DNA of 64,000 nucleotides from Undaria pinnatifida (GCA_012845835.1 JABAKD010000015.1:4039778-4103777), one strand, 5' to 3'. Shown: positions 43,761-54,170, counted from the stretch's first letter. Numbers and translations are program-made. Notes: generated by a model from the sequence alone, not told the origin.

Positions 43761-44220
43761 GCTACTGCTGTACATCATGTACATGTATACGTGCTGCTGT
43801 AGACCACCGGGGGTTCAAAAAATTTGAGAGTTCGCAGTTCTCCACTACGCCTGGGTGGCATGTGTTTTCGGGGATTACGAACTTTTCTTCCCCAGATCCT
43901 AGCACAAACCTCGCTTAGTGGCCTTTACAATGGCGACGCCGGCCAGGTAATCGACCCCCCCCCGTGTGTCGGAGGTCAGAGAACACGTACCGAAGAAATA
44001 ACGCGAAGACATTAGCCCCGTGTGCAGACTACGCACCAAACGTCTCACAGGGCACGATTTTTCGGAGATCTCGTCGTAGATCTCGACGTCGAGGCCTCGC
44101 GCGCGCGCTACGGCGCCGAGCGGGCGGATCAGCTGAGCCGGTGGTTGCAGGCGAGGCGGGGGCACGCCTCAGCGAAGAAACCGCGCGGAAAGGCGGTCAG
44201 AGGCGGGAGATATCCGCAGA

Positions 44221-44288
44221 CGTAAGGATGTGCATATGTGATAAGCGAACTAAGATATATAAAATATATAAATATATATATCTTAGTG
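44221..44288. other. 68-bp spacer between the two Helitron 5' ends
   Basis: The only unpaired DNA at the centre of the 20.9-kb inverted repeat. It holds a 30-bp unique piece (44221-44250) and an AT hairpin: TAAGATATATA (44251-44261) pairs with TATATATCTTA (44275-44285), then GTG. Identity between arms starts exactly at the outer bases TCTGCGG on both sides. It could contain a bidirectional promoter for the two divergent accessory genes, or be the scar of the event that paired the elements. Confidence 0.85.
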
Positions 44289-45084
44289 TCTGCGGATATC
44301 TCCCGCCTCTGACCGCCTTTCCGCGCGGTTTCTTCGCTGAGGCGTGCCCCCGCCTCGCCTGCAACCACCGGCTCAGCTGATCCGCCCGCTCGGCGCCGTA
44401 GCGCGCGCGCGAGGCCTTGACGTCGAGATCTACGACGAGATCTCCGAAAAATCGTGCCCTGTGAGACGTTTGGTGCGTAGTCTGCACACGGGGCTAATGT
44501 CTTCGCGTTATTTCTTCGGTACGTGTTCTCTGACCTCCGACACACGGGGGGGGGTCGATTACCTGGCCGGCGTCGCCATTGTAAAGGCCACTAAGCGAGG
44601 TTTGTGCTAGGATCTGGGGAAGAAAAGTTCGTAATCCCCGAAAACACATGCCACCCAGGCGTAGTGGAGAACTGCGAACTCTCAAAATTTTTGAACCCCC
44701 GGTGGTCTACAGCAGCACGTATACATGTACATGATGTACAGCAGTAGCTGAAGCTATGATGAGCCTGCAGCATCACGAAGCTACAAATGGTATATGCACA
44801 GCAGCATCACGAAGCTACAAATGTAGCAGCAGCTGTGGCCGCGCCTTTCTGCGTAGCAACGCAGAGCGTCACCCAGCTGGGGTGAACCGCCATGCTCTCC
44901 CATAATTTCCAGGCTGCCTTCTCGCATTGTTCCGCCGCACACGGGAAATCAGGAAAAATTTGTCGGCATTTTCCCTTTCCAGTATCTCCCATATCTGCGG
45001 CATGCAGCAAACGCCCACACCTTCACAACTCACAACAACTCACAAGCGCTCCCCAGCACCTTCTCGCATCACCATTGTTGCCTG

Positions 45085-47370
45085 ATGGACCCGCTCAAGC
45101 GTTCTCCCGCGAAAAAGCCGAAGCCCAGCGACACACCGGGCACCAGGTCGTTCCAAGTCGTCGGCGACCTGACGACTAAAAGTTGCGGCGACGACAGCTG
45201 CGCCGGATTCCTCCTGGAGAAGGTGACATCCCGTGGTGTAGTTTGGTACTCCTGTGACCAAAACGTACAGGGGGATCCTGACTCCTGCCCCTTCACCGCG
45301 AACAAGTTTCGGCCCGAGCGCAACTCGACCAAGAAGCAGTCCAAGCTTATCTGTGTGGTCTTCATCCTCCCGGTCAACGGCGCCATCTCCATCGGAAAGA
45401 AGCTTGACGGGGAGGTCGACGACGACGGCAAGCCAAGTGAGTATGGTATTTTTGCCCTTTCGTTTCTTTCCTCGGTATTTTTGCTATCGTATAATAGCAT
45501 AGTCGATACAACAGCAGTACAGCGCTTTTGCCCGGGGTTTTATTGCGCTGCTGTTGGATTGCCTGCCGGGTGTGATCATTTGATGCCTTGCATCCTTCCA
45601 CCGTCCAGCCGTGTCTGCATGCCGACGTGTGTCCCATTCTTTCAGCGCCCTCTGAGGGTATGTTGCCAAACCGCACGACTGCTACTCTGTTGAGCGCCTA
45701 CTTTTGATTGGTGTTTACTGCCTTCTTTTCCCCTACTGGTGTTTACTGGCTTTTCCCCCCAACTTTTCATTCCTACGATCGTATTTGTTTTTCGTCTCAC
45801 TTCTGCAGCCTTGCGCCCTACTGCTGCAGTGTAAGTCGCCCCGTGCGTGACTCGTCTGATCCTCGCATCATTTCCTCGTCCTGCGTTGTCCGCCTGCCAG
45901 CGTGTGTGCCCTCCTTTGAGCGTATTATTTTGTGCGCTGTATGTACCGACGGTATGGCGAACGTTTATTCCTTTGCGAAAACGCCCTGCTGCGATTTCAC
46001 TGGCTTTGTTCCGCTTTTACCTGCTTTTTTTTTTACGTTTACTCGTAGGGCGTCCGTCTCTTTTCTGCTCTGTAATCGCATCCTTTCGTCGTCCTTCCGG
46101 GTTAGCCTGCGTATATGTTTCTTCGGCACCATCACAGCCCTCTTTCGTGTCGTATCAAAGGCACGTTGAAATTAAAACACTTGCCAACCCGCCTGAATAC
46201 TACTGCTGTTGCTGTTTTTTTTTCTTTTTCAGGGGACTCATACTTGCTTTATTTCCCGCGTCCGTCTCGTTTTTGCTTTTTTCTCGTGTCTGTCTCGTTT
46301 TTTGCTTTCCGTCCGTATACTTGATTCAAAGAGTACGAGAACTTGCACGCACACTTCGAGGACTGCGCTGGCCGGAGGGTCACGAACGCTTCCGGGGAGG
46401 AAGTTTTCACCAGCGGGACCTCGGCCACAGAAGACCTCATCGGAGTGAGCGACAATTGCCTGTGTCCAACTGCATCTTTCACACGAGTATATTTATAAAC
46501 GCCTGTGTTCTACATGATGTAACACATATTGCTCACAGCTGTTGTTTTTTTTAATTTTTCTAATATTATAAAAATGAAAATACACTCCAGCTGTGAGATC
46601 GAAGATTTCGTCGAAACTCATCTTTGCAAGCTGTGTGTGATACTCCGATCGCGCGCATTACGAGTTGTGTGTCCTCAGTATATAGGTCGGCGACTCCCCT
46701 TACAACTACAGTGTAGCTATCAGGGTCAACAGGATGATTTTAGTCAGTCTGTGCGCGGAAACTATAAAACCCGTTTCTGAGGGGGACAAAATCTGACAGC
46801 TGTGAAGGGAAATGTATCCTTTTATCAAGTGAATTTTTCTAATATTGTATGCATCTTTCATACGAGTATATTTATCGGTTGAGTCAACACATATTAGATG
46901 CATCTTTCATACGAGTATATATTACTGTTTATAATTTTCCCCTCCCCACGCATGATTTCACACAGGAACTCTGCATATGCTACGACCCAACGCACACGTT
47001 CGACCACCTCCGCGACGGGTGCACTGGCCAGATCGAGGACGGCCAGCTCGTGGTCAAGGGGTGGGCCAACGCCGACATTCCGGAGCCGTTGCACCTGCGT
47101 TGCGCTAAGCGTCTCTGGGCGAAGAAGGTACGCAGTCATCGTTGATTTTCATCATGCCGCCTTCCGTCTGTTGTGTAGGTCTGGCTCTTTTCTTTATAAC
47201 ATATGATCACACTCCTTATTTTTCCTGTGTTGCGCTCTTCCCCATGTTCGTCTTGACAGCGCCAAGAGCTCGTGAACGAGAAGAAGTTCCTGCGCAAGAC
47301 GGGAGCCTCCGCGGAAAGTGAGGCGAAGAACCCCTCTGCCTTGGTCCCCTCCGACTTCGCCGACTTTTGA
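45085..47370 (+). CDS. Accessory protein of unknown function, right copy, four exons
   Basis: Inferred CDS: 45085-45436, 46332-46444, 46966-47127, 47260-47370 (245 aa). Donors are GTGAGT, GTGAGC and GTACGC; all joins keep frame, and the last exon ends ...PSDFADF and TGA. The first acceptor (TTGATTCAAAG) is weak. The N-terminus is basic (MDPLKRSPAKKPKP, possible nuclear signal). A Cys-containing core follows: CGDDSCAGFLLEKV, VVWYSCDQN and DSCPF, then hydrophobic ICVVFILPVNGAIS. The middle has HAHFEDCAG, ELCICYDPTHTFDHL and CTGQIEDGQLVV. The C-terminus is charged. The spaced cysteines could bind zinc, but I recognise no family. It lies between the Helitron 5' end and Rep on the same strand, which suggests either a transposition cofactor (for example a single-strand DNA binder) or a captured host gene. 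Confidence 0.6.
46568..46831 (-). mobile_element. R5 insertion in the accessory gene's intron 2 (right copy)
   Basis: Reverse mirror of 41678-41941, with the same 15-bp flanking direct repeats at 46553-46567 and 46832-46846. Near-identical to the left-arm copy. Confidence 0.7.
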
Positions 47371-47523
47371 AGATCCAAAAGGTTAGTCGTTTACCATATC
47401 ATATTTGGCTTTCATTAGCCCTGATACTGGCTTATATTAGCCCTGATACTGGCTTTTCATAGCCCTGATTATTGTCATTCCAACACCGAGTTTTGGTGAC
47501 CCACTTTACGTTGCATCCCGCTT

Positions 47524-48621
47524 TTGATGCCAACCCACCTACCTGACCACTTACCTACTGATAACTTTGAAGTCCAAACTCAGTCACGCCATGAAGTTAC
47601 GCCTGCTGTAACACGATCTAGAAGCGCGTGTGCTGTTACACAAGATGATCCCCATAGACCTGCTTCCAACTCTACTGAAACCTCTGAAAGCCAATCTCAG
47701 CCACGCCACGCAGTTACGCCTGCTGTCACACGATCCAGATGTGCATGTCCTGTCAGACGAGCTTCTACAAGCGCATGTGCTGTTACACGAGATAAACCCC
47801 ATAGACCACCTTCCAACTCAACTGAACCCTCTGATAGCCAATCTCAGCAACGCCATGAAGTTACGCCTGCTGTCACACGATCCAGAAGTGCTTGTGCTGT
47901 GAGGCGAACTTCCAACACACATGATACCTCTGAACGCCACAGAAAAACTAACGTTGCAGCTAGACGAGCTTCCAAAGCTCGCCGCCGCCGCGCTGCACGT
48001 ACGGCCATTCTCGCAGCTAGACGTTTACGTACCCAACCAACACGTCAAGCTGATGACGATTCAGCAATAATTCGCGATCATTTTACACGCATGCGAGCTC
48101 CTCGCCACCCGACCCTTCCACCTCCTGCCTCCAACGCTCCTCTTATTTCCCCGAAAGGTATTCAAGAGTTCAACTCAATGACCCATATTCCAGACTCTAA
48201 TATTTTCGAAAACACCGTTCTTACACACGAAGATAACTACGTTTGCCCGCACTGCGGCGCAATGTTGTGGAAAGAAGAACGAAAAAATAAATGCAACTGT
48301 TGCAAAAACGGCGAATATGCGACACACCCTTTACGACCTATTCCTGCTGATGTATGGGATATATTTTACTCTTCGGAATTCAGTCGCAATCAACGAAGGT
48401 ATAACTCTCTGTTCTCTTTCATCGCCCTCGGGGCAGGCGGAATGGACAAAAGAACATGGACCAACCCACCCCCTCCTTCAATGCTTACTATGCATGGCAA
48501 AGCGTACCATCGAATTTTCGACCTCCAAGAGCAGTACGAAAACCTAACTGTTGGCAACACTGCTCGCCTTTATATATATATGACTCCGATTTTACTCAGC
48601 AATCTCAGTCCACACGAATGA
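47524..48621 (+). CDS. Zinc-finger N-terminal ORF of the Helitron, right copy
   Basis: 365 aa. The N-terminal 130 residues contain three repeats around VTPAVTRSRSACAV joined by PHRP.SNSTE.S.SQSQ, then an Arg/Ala-rich basic stretch (ARRASKARRRRAARTA) likely to contact nucleic acid. A C2-C2 finger, CPHCGAMLW...CNCC, lies at about residues 241-260, followed by Helitron N-terminal signatures RRYNSLFSFIALG and MLTMHGKAYHRIFDL. At 48570-48581 a TA repeat shifts the frame: this ORF reads LYIYMTPIL and stops, while the overlapping ORF reads LYIYDSDF, the expected Helitron sequence. Removing or adding one TA unit would fuse the two. Both arms carry the same state. Confidence 0.75.
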   Translation: MMPTHLPDHLPTDNFEVQTQSRHEVTPAVTRSRSACAVTQDDPHRPASNSTETSESQSQPRHAVTPAVTRSRCACPVRRASTSACAVTRDKPHRPPSNSTEPSDSQSQQRHEVTPAVTRSRSACAVRRTSNTHDTSERHRKTNVAARRASKARRRRAARTAILAARRLRTQPTRQADDDSAIIRDHFTRMRAPRHPTLPPPASNAPLISPKGIQEFNSMTHIPDSNIFENTVLTHEDNYVCPHCGAMLWKEERKNKCNCCKNGEYATHPLRPIPADVWDIFYSSEFSRNQRRYNSLFSFIALGAGGMDKRTWTNPPPPSMLTMHGKAYHRIFDLQEQYENLTVGNTARLYIYMTPILLSNLSPHE

Positions 48622-49025
48622 ATCACAATATTGCGACGTCTTTAAGAAACTACATTACTGGCAACATCCCATGGGCTCATCAGTACAAAGCTGCTGTTGA
48701 CACTGTCATTAATTCACCAAACGTCACTTCTGGACCTGCCTTCATAGAGTTCGCAGACGTTAGCAGAGCCAACGATGGACCGGTTATAGGACAACCCGTG
48801 GCTGCACCCGAAATAGCAGCTTTACTATACCCTTCAGGTCAACGATGCACTTCTACAACACAACCTATTGTTACCTACCCAAAAGACAGCCCAGATTCTA
48901 AACCACGTTTCTTACCCTTATGGAGCAGCGCTATTGAGCCCCTTCAATTCCCGTTCCTCTTCTGTAAAGGAGAGAGTGGCTGGAGTAAGGGCCATAAATC
49001 TGAAGTTCTGCCTTACAAATCATGA
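48456..49025 (+). CDS. Helitron N-terminal region, second ORF, right copy
   Basis: The functional-looking part starts at LYIYDSDF (about 48570), continues through RMNHNIATSLRN and FIEFADVSRAN, and reaches PLQFPFLFCKGESGW, the block that precedes Rep in Helitron proteins. It ends at TGA (49023-49025). Rep starts 3 nt later in the same frame (TGA ACC ATG). Either the stop is suppressed, or separate proteins are made by reinitiation, or the copy is mutant. The upstream 38 codons overlap the previous ORF and are probably not translated. Confidence 0.72.
   Translation: MDQPTPSFNAYYAWQSVPSNFRPPRAVRKPNCWQHCSPLYIYDSDFTQQSQSTRMNHNIATSLRNYITGNIPWAHQYKAAVDTVINSPNVTSGPAFIEFADVSRANDGPVIGQPVAAPEIAALLYPSGQRCTSTTQPIVTYPKDSPDSKPRFLPLWSSAIEPLQFPFLFCKGESGWSKGHKSEVLPYKS
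48570..48581 (+). other. TA-repeat frameshift site
   Basis: A short TATATATATATG run where the Helitron N-terminal reading frame changes. The identical run is at 39928-39939 in the left copy. A change of one TA unit restores a single frame, so this is either an ancestral indel or a translational frameshift site. Confidence 0.7.
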
Positions 49026-49028
49026 ACC

Positions 49029-52000
49029 ATGAATCGCTCGAACACGAAGCATGTTCCATTTCTGTTCTATTGCCGCCAACGTCTGTTGTGCGAACCAGTT
49101 TTTAAAACTAATAGCCGCATTGCCCAGGAATGGAGTTGTTCCATGTATTCCCGTTTTGAAGAAGACACACTTACGTTCGTCGAGCGTGACGCCATGCAGC
49201 AGCGACTGTCGACGTATCGATCCGTTAAAGAATCAACAGCGGCGGACATGCCCGGAAATTTACTGCCAGCGAGTTTTCATGGCTCTCCACTTAAAAGGAA
49301 GAAAAACACAGAAGACGCCCTCGCCGTCGTCAACCGCAAAGGAAAGCCGCATGTCATGTTAACCGTAACTTGCAATCCATTGTGGAGCGAAATTGTTGAT
49401 AATCTCGAACCTAATCAAAGTGCTTCCGATCGCCCGGACCTGTGCTGCCGTGTTTTCAAAATCAAGCTCGGTGAAATTATGAAAGAACTCAAAAGTGGCA
49501 ACGTTTTCGGGCCATACGACTACCATATGTATACCATAGAGTTCCAGAAGCGCGGTCTCCCCCATGCACACATTGTCGCCCGATTCAAGGGAGATGGTCC
49601 TAACACGCCGGACTTAATGGATTCTTGGGTGTGGGCTCAGCTGCCCTCTGCCAGTATAGCGGAAGGCCGCCTACGAGAAAAAGTTCTCAAGTTCATGGTT
49701 CACCGGCCTTGCGGCGCAAACAATCCCAATTCTCCAAGTATGGAAACTAACCGCCAATCTCGAAGAAAGTACTGCAACAAATACTACCCTCAGCCCTTTA
49801 AAAGCACCGCTACACTTAACGAGAAATCCGGTCGTGCAGAGTATAAACGAACAGATAACGGCGACACCGCCACTATTCGTCAGAAAGTTGAAGATGTTTG
49901 GAAAGATGTCACCATCGATAACCAATGGGTTGTCCCATATAATCCTTATCTGCTTCTGAAGTTTGACTGCCATATATGTGTCGACGTTGTCACCGCGGCT
50001 TCTTGTGTTAAGTATCTTTTCAAGTATGTGACCAAGGGTGCTGATATGGCGAAAGCAAGAATATCTGGGATATCTAGTGAAGTCGAACAATACCGTCAAA
50101 CACGATATATTTCTGCCGCCGAGGCAAACTGGAGACTTCTTGGTTTCGATCTGCTTAATCGTGCGCCTGCCGTTACTCTTCTCTTCGCCCACCTTGAGGG
50201 CGAAAACCACGTCGTTTTCACACCAACTGATACGCATGAACAACGCCAACACATCGCTGAAGAAGCCGTTTCAGACCTTATGAGATATTTCAAGAGACCG
50301 ATTCCTTCTATTTTTACCCCACTTTCTATGCTAGATTATTATGAATCTTACGTCGTTACCAAAAAGAAAAAAGACCACCCCATCCCATCTGCTCCCCCAC
50401 CTGGCTCATGGTTGGACGGTTACGGCAACGTCGTCTCCGAAAGACAATCACCCCATGTGTGCCGCATTAAGTTTCAAACCCCCGCTGTTGGTGATCTCTT
50501 CTACCTCCGCCTCCTGCTTCATAAATGGTTTGGTAGATCCTTCCTCGAACTCCGTACCGTACGAAACCCGGAAGGACAACCCATCCAGCATCCGACTTTC
50601 CATGACGCCGCCAGAGCACGCGGTTTAATCTCCGGCGAAGAAGAGTACTTCATTTGCATGGAAGAAGCCATTTCCTTCCAAATGCCACATCAATTGCGCG
50701 GTCTTTTTGTCACCCTGATTTTAGACGGCGGTCCTGCGCCGAAGTTATGGACTGATTACCATGATGACCTCATCGAAGACCTGACTCGTCGCTTCGACAG
50801 GGAAGAAGCTTCACAGGAAGCCTTGCGATTGATAGACATTGAATTACAGCTACATGGCAAGACCAATGAACAGCTCGGTCTTCCGTCCGCCACACATCGC
50901 CAAACCGAATACCAGCGAATGAAATCTTCTTTTGATGCTGACGAACAAACCTCTTACGCAGACGTCCACGAACCTCTACTCACCTCTGAACAGCTTCGCG
51001 TTTACACCGCTGTAATAGACGCCGTGAAGCAGCGCCACCCGAAAGCCTTCATGATAGATGCCCCAGCAGGCACGGGTAAAACGTTCACCGAAAAAGTAAT
51101 TGCTTCCCGTTTAAGGGGTGAGGGGTACACTGTCATTGCTGTCGCGTCGACAGGAATTGCAGCCCTTCAGCTACCTGGTGGCTGGACGGCGCACTCCATG
51201 TTCAAACTTCCCCTCAACGAGTACGTTGTCCCTGGAGCTATGTGCAACATCAACGGCGAAACGCAGAGAGCCGAGCTCATTAAGAAGTGCGATGTCATCA
51301 TCTTTGATGAAACTCCCATGACCCATAAATACTGCATCGAAGCCCTCGACATTACATTACGTGACCTTATGCGCAACTCCTCCATCTTCGGAGGTAAGAC
51401 TATCATCTTCTCTGGTGACTTCCGCCAAATAGGACCCATTGTCCAATTCGGATCGGCTGCCGATACGGTCGAGGCGTCCATTATCTCTAGCTGCTTATGG
51501 CGTGATATCACTCGCGTACGCCTCACTATCTCACAGCGTGACAGGGACGACGCTGCTTATGCTTCTTTTGTTCGCGCTGTCGGTGAAAACCGCCAACCAA
51601 GCGTGCGATTTCCGGACGGCGCGGACCTCATGCCCCTTTCAAACTCCCACGACGTCTCCTCTACCGACCACTTCACCCTTCAACACACCACTGACTTCGA
51701 TACGTTAGCCAAATTTGTTTATCCTGATCCCGATGCTGATACCCGCTTACTTCACGATCGTGCCTTATTGGCCACAACCAACTCTTCTATCGACGCATCA
51801 AATGATCACATCACCGACAAACGTCCCGGAAGCTCCGCTACCTTTTATAGTTCTGACACATTAGTAAAAGACGATTCTAACACCAACACCGCCTTCGCCT
51901 CGCCTGAACACCTTAACAGTCTCAACGTCCAAGGTGTTCCCCCTCATCAGCTTCATCTCAAATCTGACGCCCTTGCTATGATCACCAGAAACCTCAATTT

Positions 52001-52958
52001 TTCCGAGGGCCTCGTCAATGGCCAAAAAGTCGTTCTCAGAGGCATTTCTCCTAACTCTCGCGTTATCCAGGTAGAACTACTCACTCCGGACAAACCAATC
52101 GTTCTCATTCCTCGCATTTTGTTTCACGCGCAGGTCGGCAGAAACGGTGTAACTTTCCAACGCGTACAATTTCCTTTGCGAATTGCATACTCCCTCACTA
52201 TCAATAAATCTCAAGGTCAAACACTTACCCGTATAGGTCTAGACCTTCGAAGTGATGTCTTCGCCCATGGGCAACTCTATGTTGCCCTCAGCCGTGCTCA
52301 AAATAGGCATTCTGTCATGTGCCTCATTTCCCCATCTCATGTTCTCAACGGCATTCCTCATGCTGCGAACGTTGTCTATGACCCTTTTGTAGAAGCTGCT
52401 ACTGGAATTGTTCGCCAAATTCCACCCTTACCCCCCTTTTTACCCCCTTCGTCTTTTCATCCACCGTCATTACCGCCTACGCCTTCATGGTCTATTTGCC
52501 ACGAAATTGGTGACGGATCTTGCGGATTTCGTGCTCTCGCACGTGCTCTTCTTGGTGACGCTAACCTTCACTCCCAGATTCGACAAGAAATTGTTCAGTA
52601 CCTCGATGCTAACCGTCACATTCATACATTTCAAGCAGCAATTACATCTGGCATTGGCATTGAAAACTTGCCCATTCTCGGTGAGCCCCCATGTCTTTAC
52701 CAATCGTACGACCACTACCTTGAGCTCATGTCCAATCCTGCAACCTACATGGGACACCCTGAGATAATCTCTGCTCAGCTGAAGTACGGCAGGACAGTGC
52801 ACGTTTCTTTCGCTGGATCGCCCCTGCCCATCGTGCCAATTGCCTACACCGACACCATCCACCTACTCTTCAACCCAATATCCAAACATTACGACTCGCT
52901 AACTATTACCTTCCCACCATCCGTTGCACTCGCCAATCCTCTTCCAACAGGTGCCTAA
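49029..52958 (+). CDS. Rep-Pif1 helicase-OTU protein (Helitron transposase), right copy
   Basis: 1309 aa. Rep domain: motif I HVMLTVTCNP (about 108-117); HUH motif PHAH with His179 and His181; two-tyrosine motif KYLFKYVTKG with Tyr329 and Tyr333, spaced as in active Helitrons. These residues nick and covalently hold a DNA strand for rolling-circle transposition. Pif1-type helicase: Walker A DAPAGTGKT (about 676-684), Walker B FDETPM (about 759-764), FSGDFRQIGPIV, NKSQGQTL and YVALSRAQ. A Pro-rich linker (PPLPPFLPPSSFHPPSLPP) leads to an OTU cysteine-protease domain with GDGSCGFR (Asp1162, Cys1165) and HYDSL (His1287), so its catalytic pair is intact. OTU proteases cleave ubiquitin links and are known in some Helitron proteins. 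The frame is fully open in both copies. The N-terminal part of a usual Helitron transposase is in the two preceding ORFs. Confidence 0.95.
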   Translation: MNRSNTKHVPFLFYCRQRLLCEPVFKTNSRIAQEWSCSMYSRFEEDTLTFVERDAMQQRLSTYRSVKESTAADMPGNLLPASFHGSPLKRKKNTEDALAVVNRKGKPHVMLTVTCNPLWSEIVDNLEPNQSASDRPDLCCRVFKIKLGEIMKELKSGNVFGPYDYHMYTIEFQKRGLPHAHIVARFKGDGPNTPDLMDSWVWAQLPSASIAEGRLREKVLKFMVHRPCGANNPNSPSMETNRQSRRKYCNKYYPQPFKSTATLNEKSGRAEYKRTDNGDTATIRQKVEDVWKDVTIDNQWVVPYNPYLLLKFDCHICVDVVTAASCVKYLFKYVTKGADMAKARISGISSEVEQYRQTRYISAAEANWRLLGFDLLNRAPAVTLLFAHLEGENHVVFTPTDTHEQRQHIAEEAVSDLMRYFKRPIPSIFTPLSMLDYYESYVVTKKKKDHPIPSAPPPGSWLDGYGNVVSERQSPHVCRIKFQTPAVGDLFYLRLLLHKWFGRSFLELRTVRNPEGQPIQHPTFHDAARARGLISGEEEYFICMEEAISFQMPHQLRGLFVTLILDGGPAPKLWTDYHDDLIEDLTRRFDREEASQEALRLIDIELQLHGKTNEQLGLPSATHRQTEYQRMKSSFDADEQTSYADVHEPLLTSEQLRVYTAVIDAVKQRHPKAFMIDAPAGTGKTFTEKVIASRLRGEGYTVIAVASTGIAALQLPGGWTAHSMFKLPLNEYVVPGAMCNINGETQRAELIKKCDVIIFDETPMTHKYCIEALDITLRDLMRNSSIFGGKTIIFSGDFRQIGPIVQFGSAADTVEASIISSCLWRDITRVRLTISQRDRDDAAYASFVRAVGENRQPSVRFPDGADLMPLSNSHDVSSTDHFTLQHTTDFDTLAKFVYPDPDADTRLLHDRALLATTNSSIDASNDHITDKRPGSSATFYSSDTLVKDDSNTNTAFASPEHLNSLNVQGVPPHQLHLKSDALAMITRNLNFSEGLVNGQKVVLRGISPNSRVIQVELLTPDKPIVLIPRILFHAQVGRNGVTFQRVQFPLRIAYSLTINKSQGQTLTRIGLDLRSDVFAHGQLYVALSRAQNRHSVMCLISPSHVLNGIPHAANVVYDPFVEAATGIVRQIPPLPPFLPPSSFHPPSLPPTPSWSICHEIGDGSCGFRALARALLGDANLHSQIRQEIVQYLDANRHIHTFQAAITSGIGIENLPILGEPPCLYQSYDHYLELMSNPATYMGHPEIISAQLKYGRTVHVSFAGSPLPIVPIAYTDTIHLLFNPISKHYDSLTITFPPSVALANPLPTGA

Positions 52959-53619
52959 GTGCTCCCTACATCGGTGTCCTCCCAACATGTGCTCGCTACT
53001 TCGGTGTGCTACCGACATGACTTCTCTCTCTACCCTTCGCCTTCCACACTCGGCCCTGTAGCTGGCGATTACTTTTGTAATCCAGTCTTCATTTACATGG
53101 GCGTGCTTCCTACACAACACCCCGCCCTTTCCTTCGCCCTCCGCGCTCGGGCGTATCGACCTTGAGGATTGCCTTCAGCATCCTTGTATATGTACATCGT
53201 TATTAGTGGTAGGCGGTGTCAGTGTTCCACTTCGTGTGTTTACACCGTCGTCTTTGTTGCGTAGAGTTTGACTCCTTCCTCCTCGACATTTTAGGTTTAT
53301 TGTCTTCACTTCCTTTGTGTTCAGTACTCATGTTTCCGTAAGTAGCCCTTTCATTTTTTTGTGGTGCAGTCCGGTTTGACCTGTTTTTGCCCGCTGCCGC
53401 TTCCCTTAGTTCTGTTGTGTTACGCGGTTGGAAATAGTGTTTCATTCATGCCGTCGTGCACATTGTGTTATTTATCGGGTGTACAGCTGTTCTTGCTGTC
53501 GTGCTAGTTGTGCGTTTTTCTCTGGAACCCTTCCCATCCAGTTGTTCTTTGCTCCGTTGCTCGTCGCATCCTTCGTCATCGGTTGCCGCCTTGACACATT
53601 TGCTTCCTTCCCTCCGTTA

Positions 53620-54170
53620 TACTCCAAGCGTAGCCAGTTGTCATTAGTGTGGGCTGGATGATATGCTTTTCGTCCATCCAATACAGCTTTTCTTGCTGTC
53701 TTCCTCGTTGTACCTTTTTTAGTACAACCCTTTACGTGCAGTTTTACGTTGCTCCGTACCTTTTCACACCCATCAAACTCGGTTGCGGCCCTGTCGTCTT
53801 CCCCCCCTTCCGTGGATTTTAGTCCGAGTCCGACCGGTTCGTTTGATGGTGTTGTGTCTAGTGGTTCTTACAATCATCTTTTCATGCTTTCGTCCTAGCT
53901 GTGCGTTTTCTGCCTCCCTAGGTTCTAGTCTAGCAAGTTGTCATTAGTCTAGCAAGTTCTCATTAGGGTCGTTGAACATTTTAGTCTAAGTCTAGCCAGT
54001 TGTCTTTAGTGTCGCTTCAACGTTCTTGCCTCGGGTGCTTGCGTTGCTCCGAAGCTCTGGACGTTCATCTAAGTTTTGCCAGTTGTCATTAGTGTGGCTT
54101 GAAGATTTTAGTTTCTAGACAGTTGTCATTAGTGTGGGTTGAACGTTGTTGTCTCAGGTGTTTCAAAACA
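53620..54170 (+). repeat. Helitron 3' subterminal short repeats (right copy)
   Basis: The word AGTTGTCATTAGTGTGG or a close variant occurs about six times (around 53634, 53936, 53997, 54077, 54118), often followed by TTGAACGTT. A longer motif around CAGCT(G/T)TTCTTGCTGTC recurs about three times across 53470-54190. This 1.8-kb non-coding 3' region (52959-54758) may hold transposase or regulatory binding sites. The mirror is at about 34339-34889. Confidence 0.7.

Larger units (their letters stand above)
33781..44220 (-). mobile_element. Helitron, left copy (minus strand), 10.44 kb
   Basis: Read on the minus strand it runs from TCTGCGGATATC (5' end, at 44220) to TAGCCCCTTG followed by T (3' end, at 33781). 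It is the mirror image of 44289-54758 and coordinates sum to 88509 throughout, with scattered single-base differences. It carries all four coding segments in the same order. At the 3' end it lacks a 30-bp piece that holds the 3' hairpin in the right copy, reading CTGCGC directly joined to TAGCCCC. Inverted words GCTGAGGCGTGCCCCCGC near both ends (33899-33916 and 44156-44173) resemble the asymmetric terminal inverted repeats of Helitron2/Helentron types. Confidence 0.85.
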
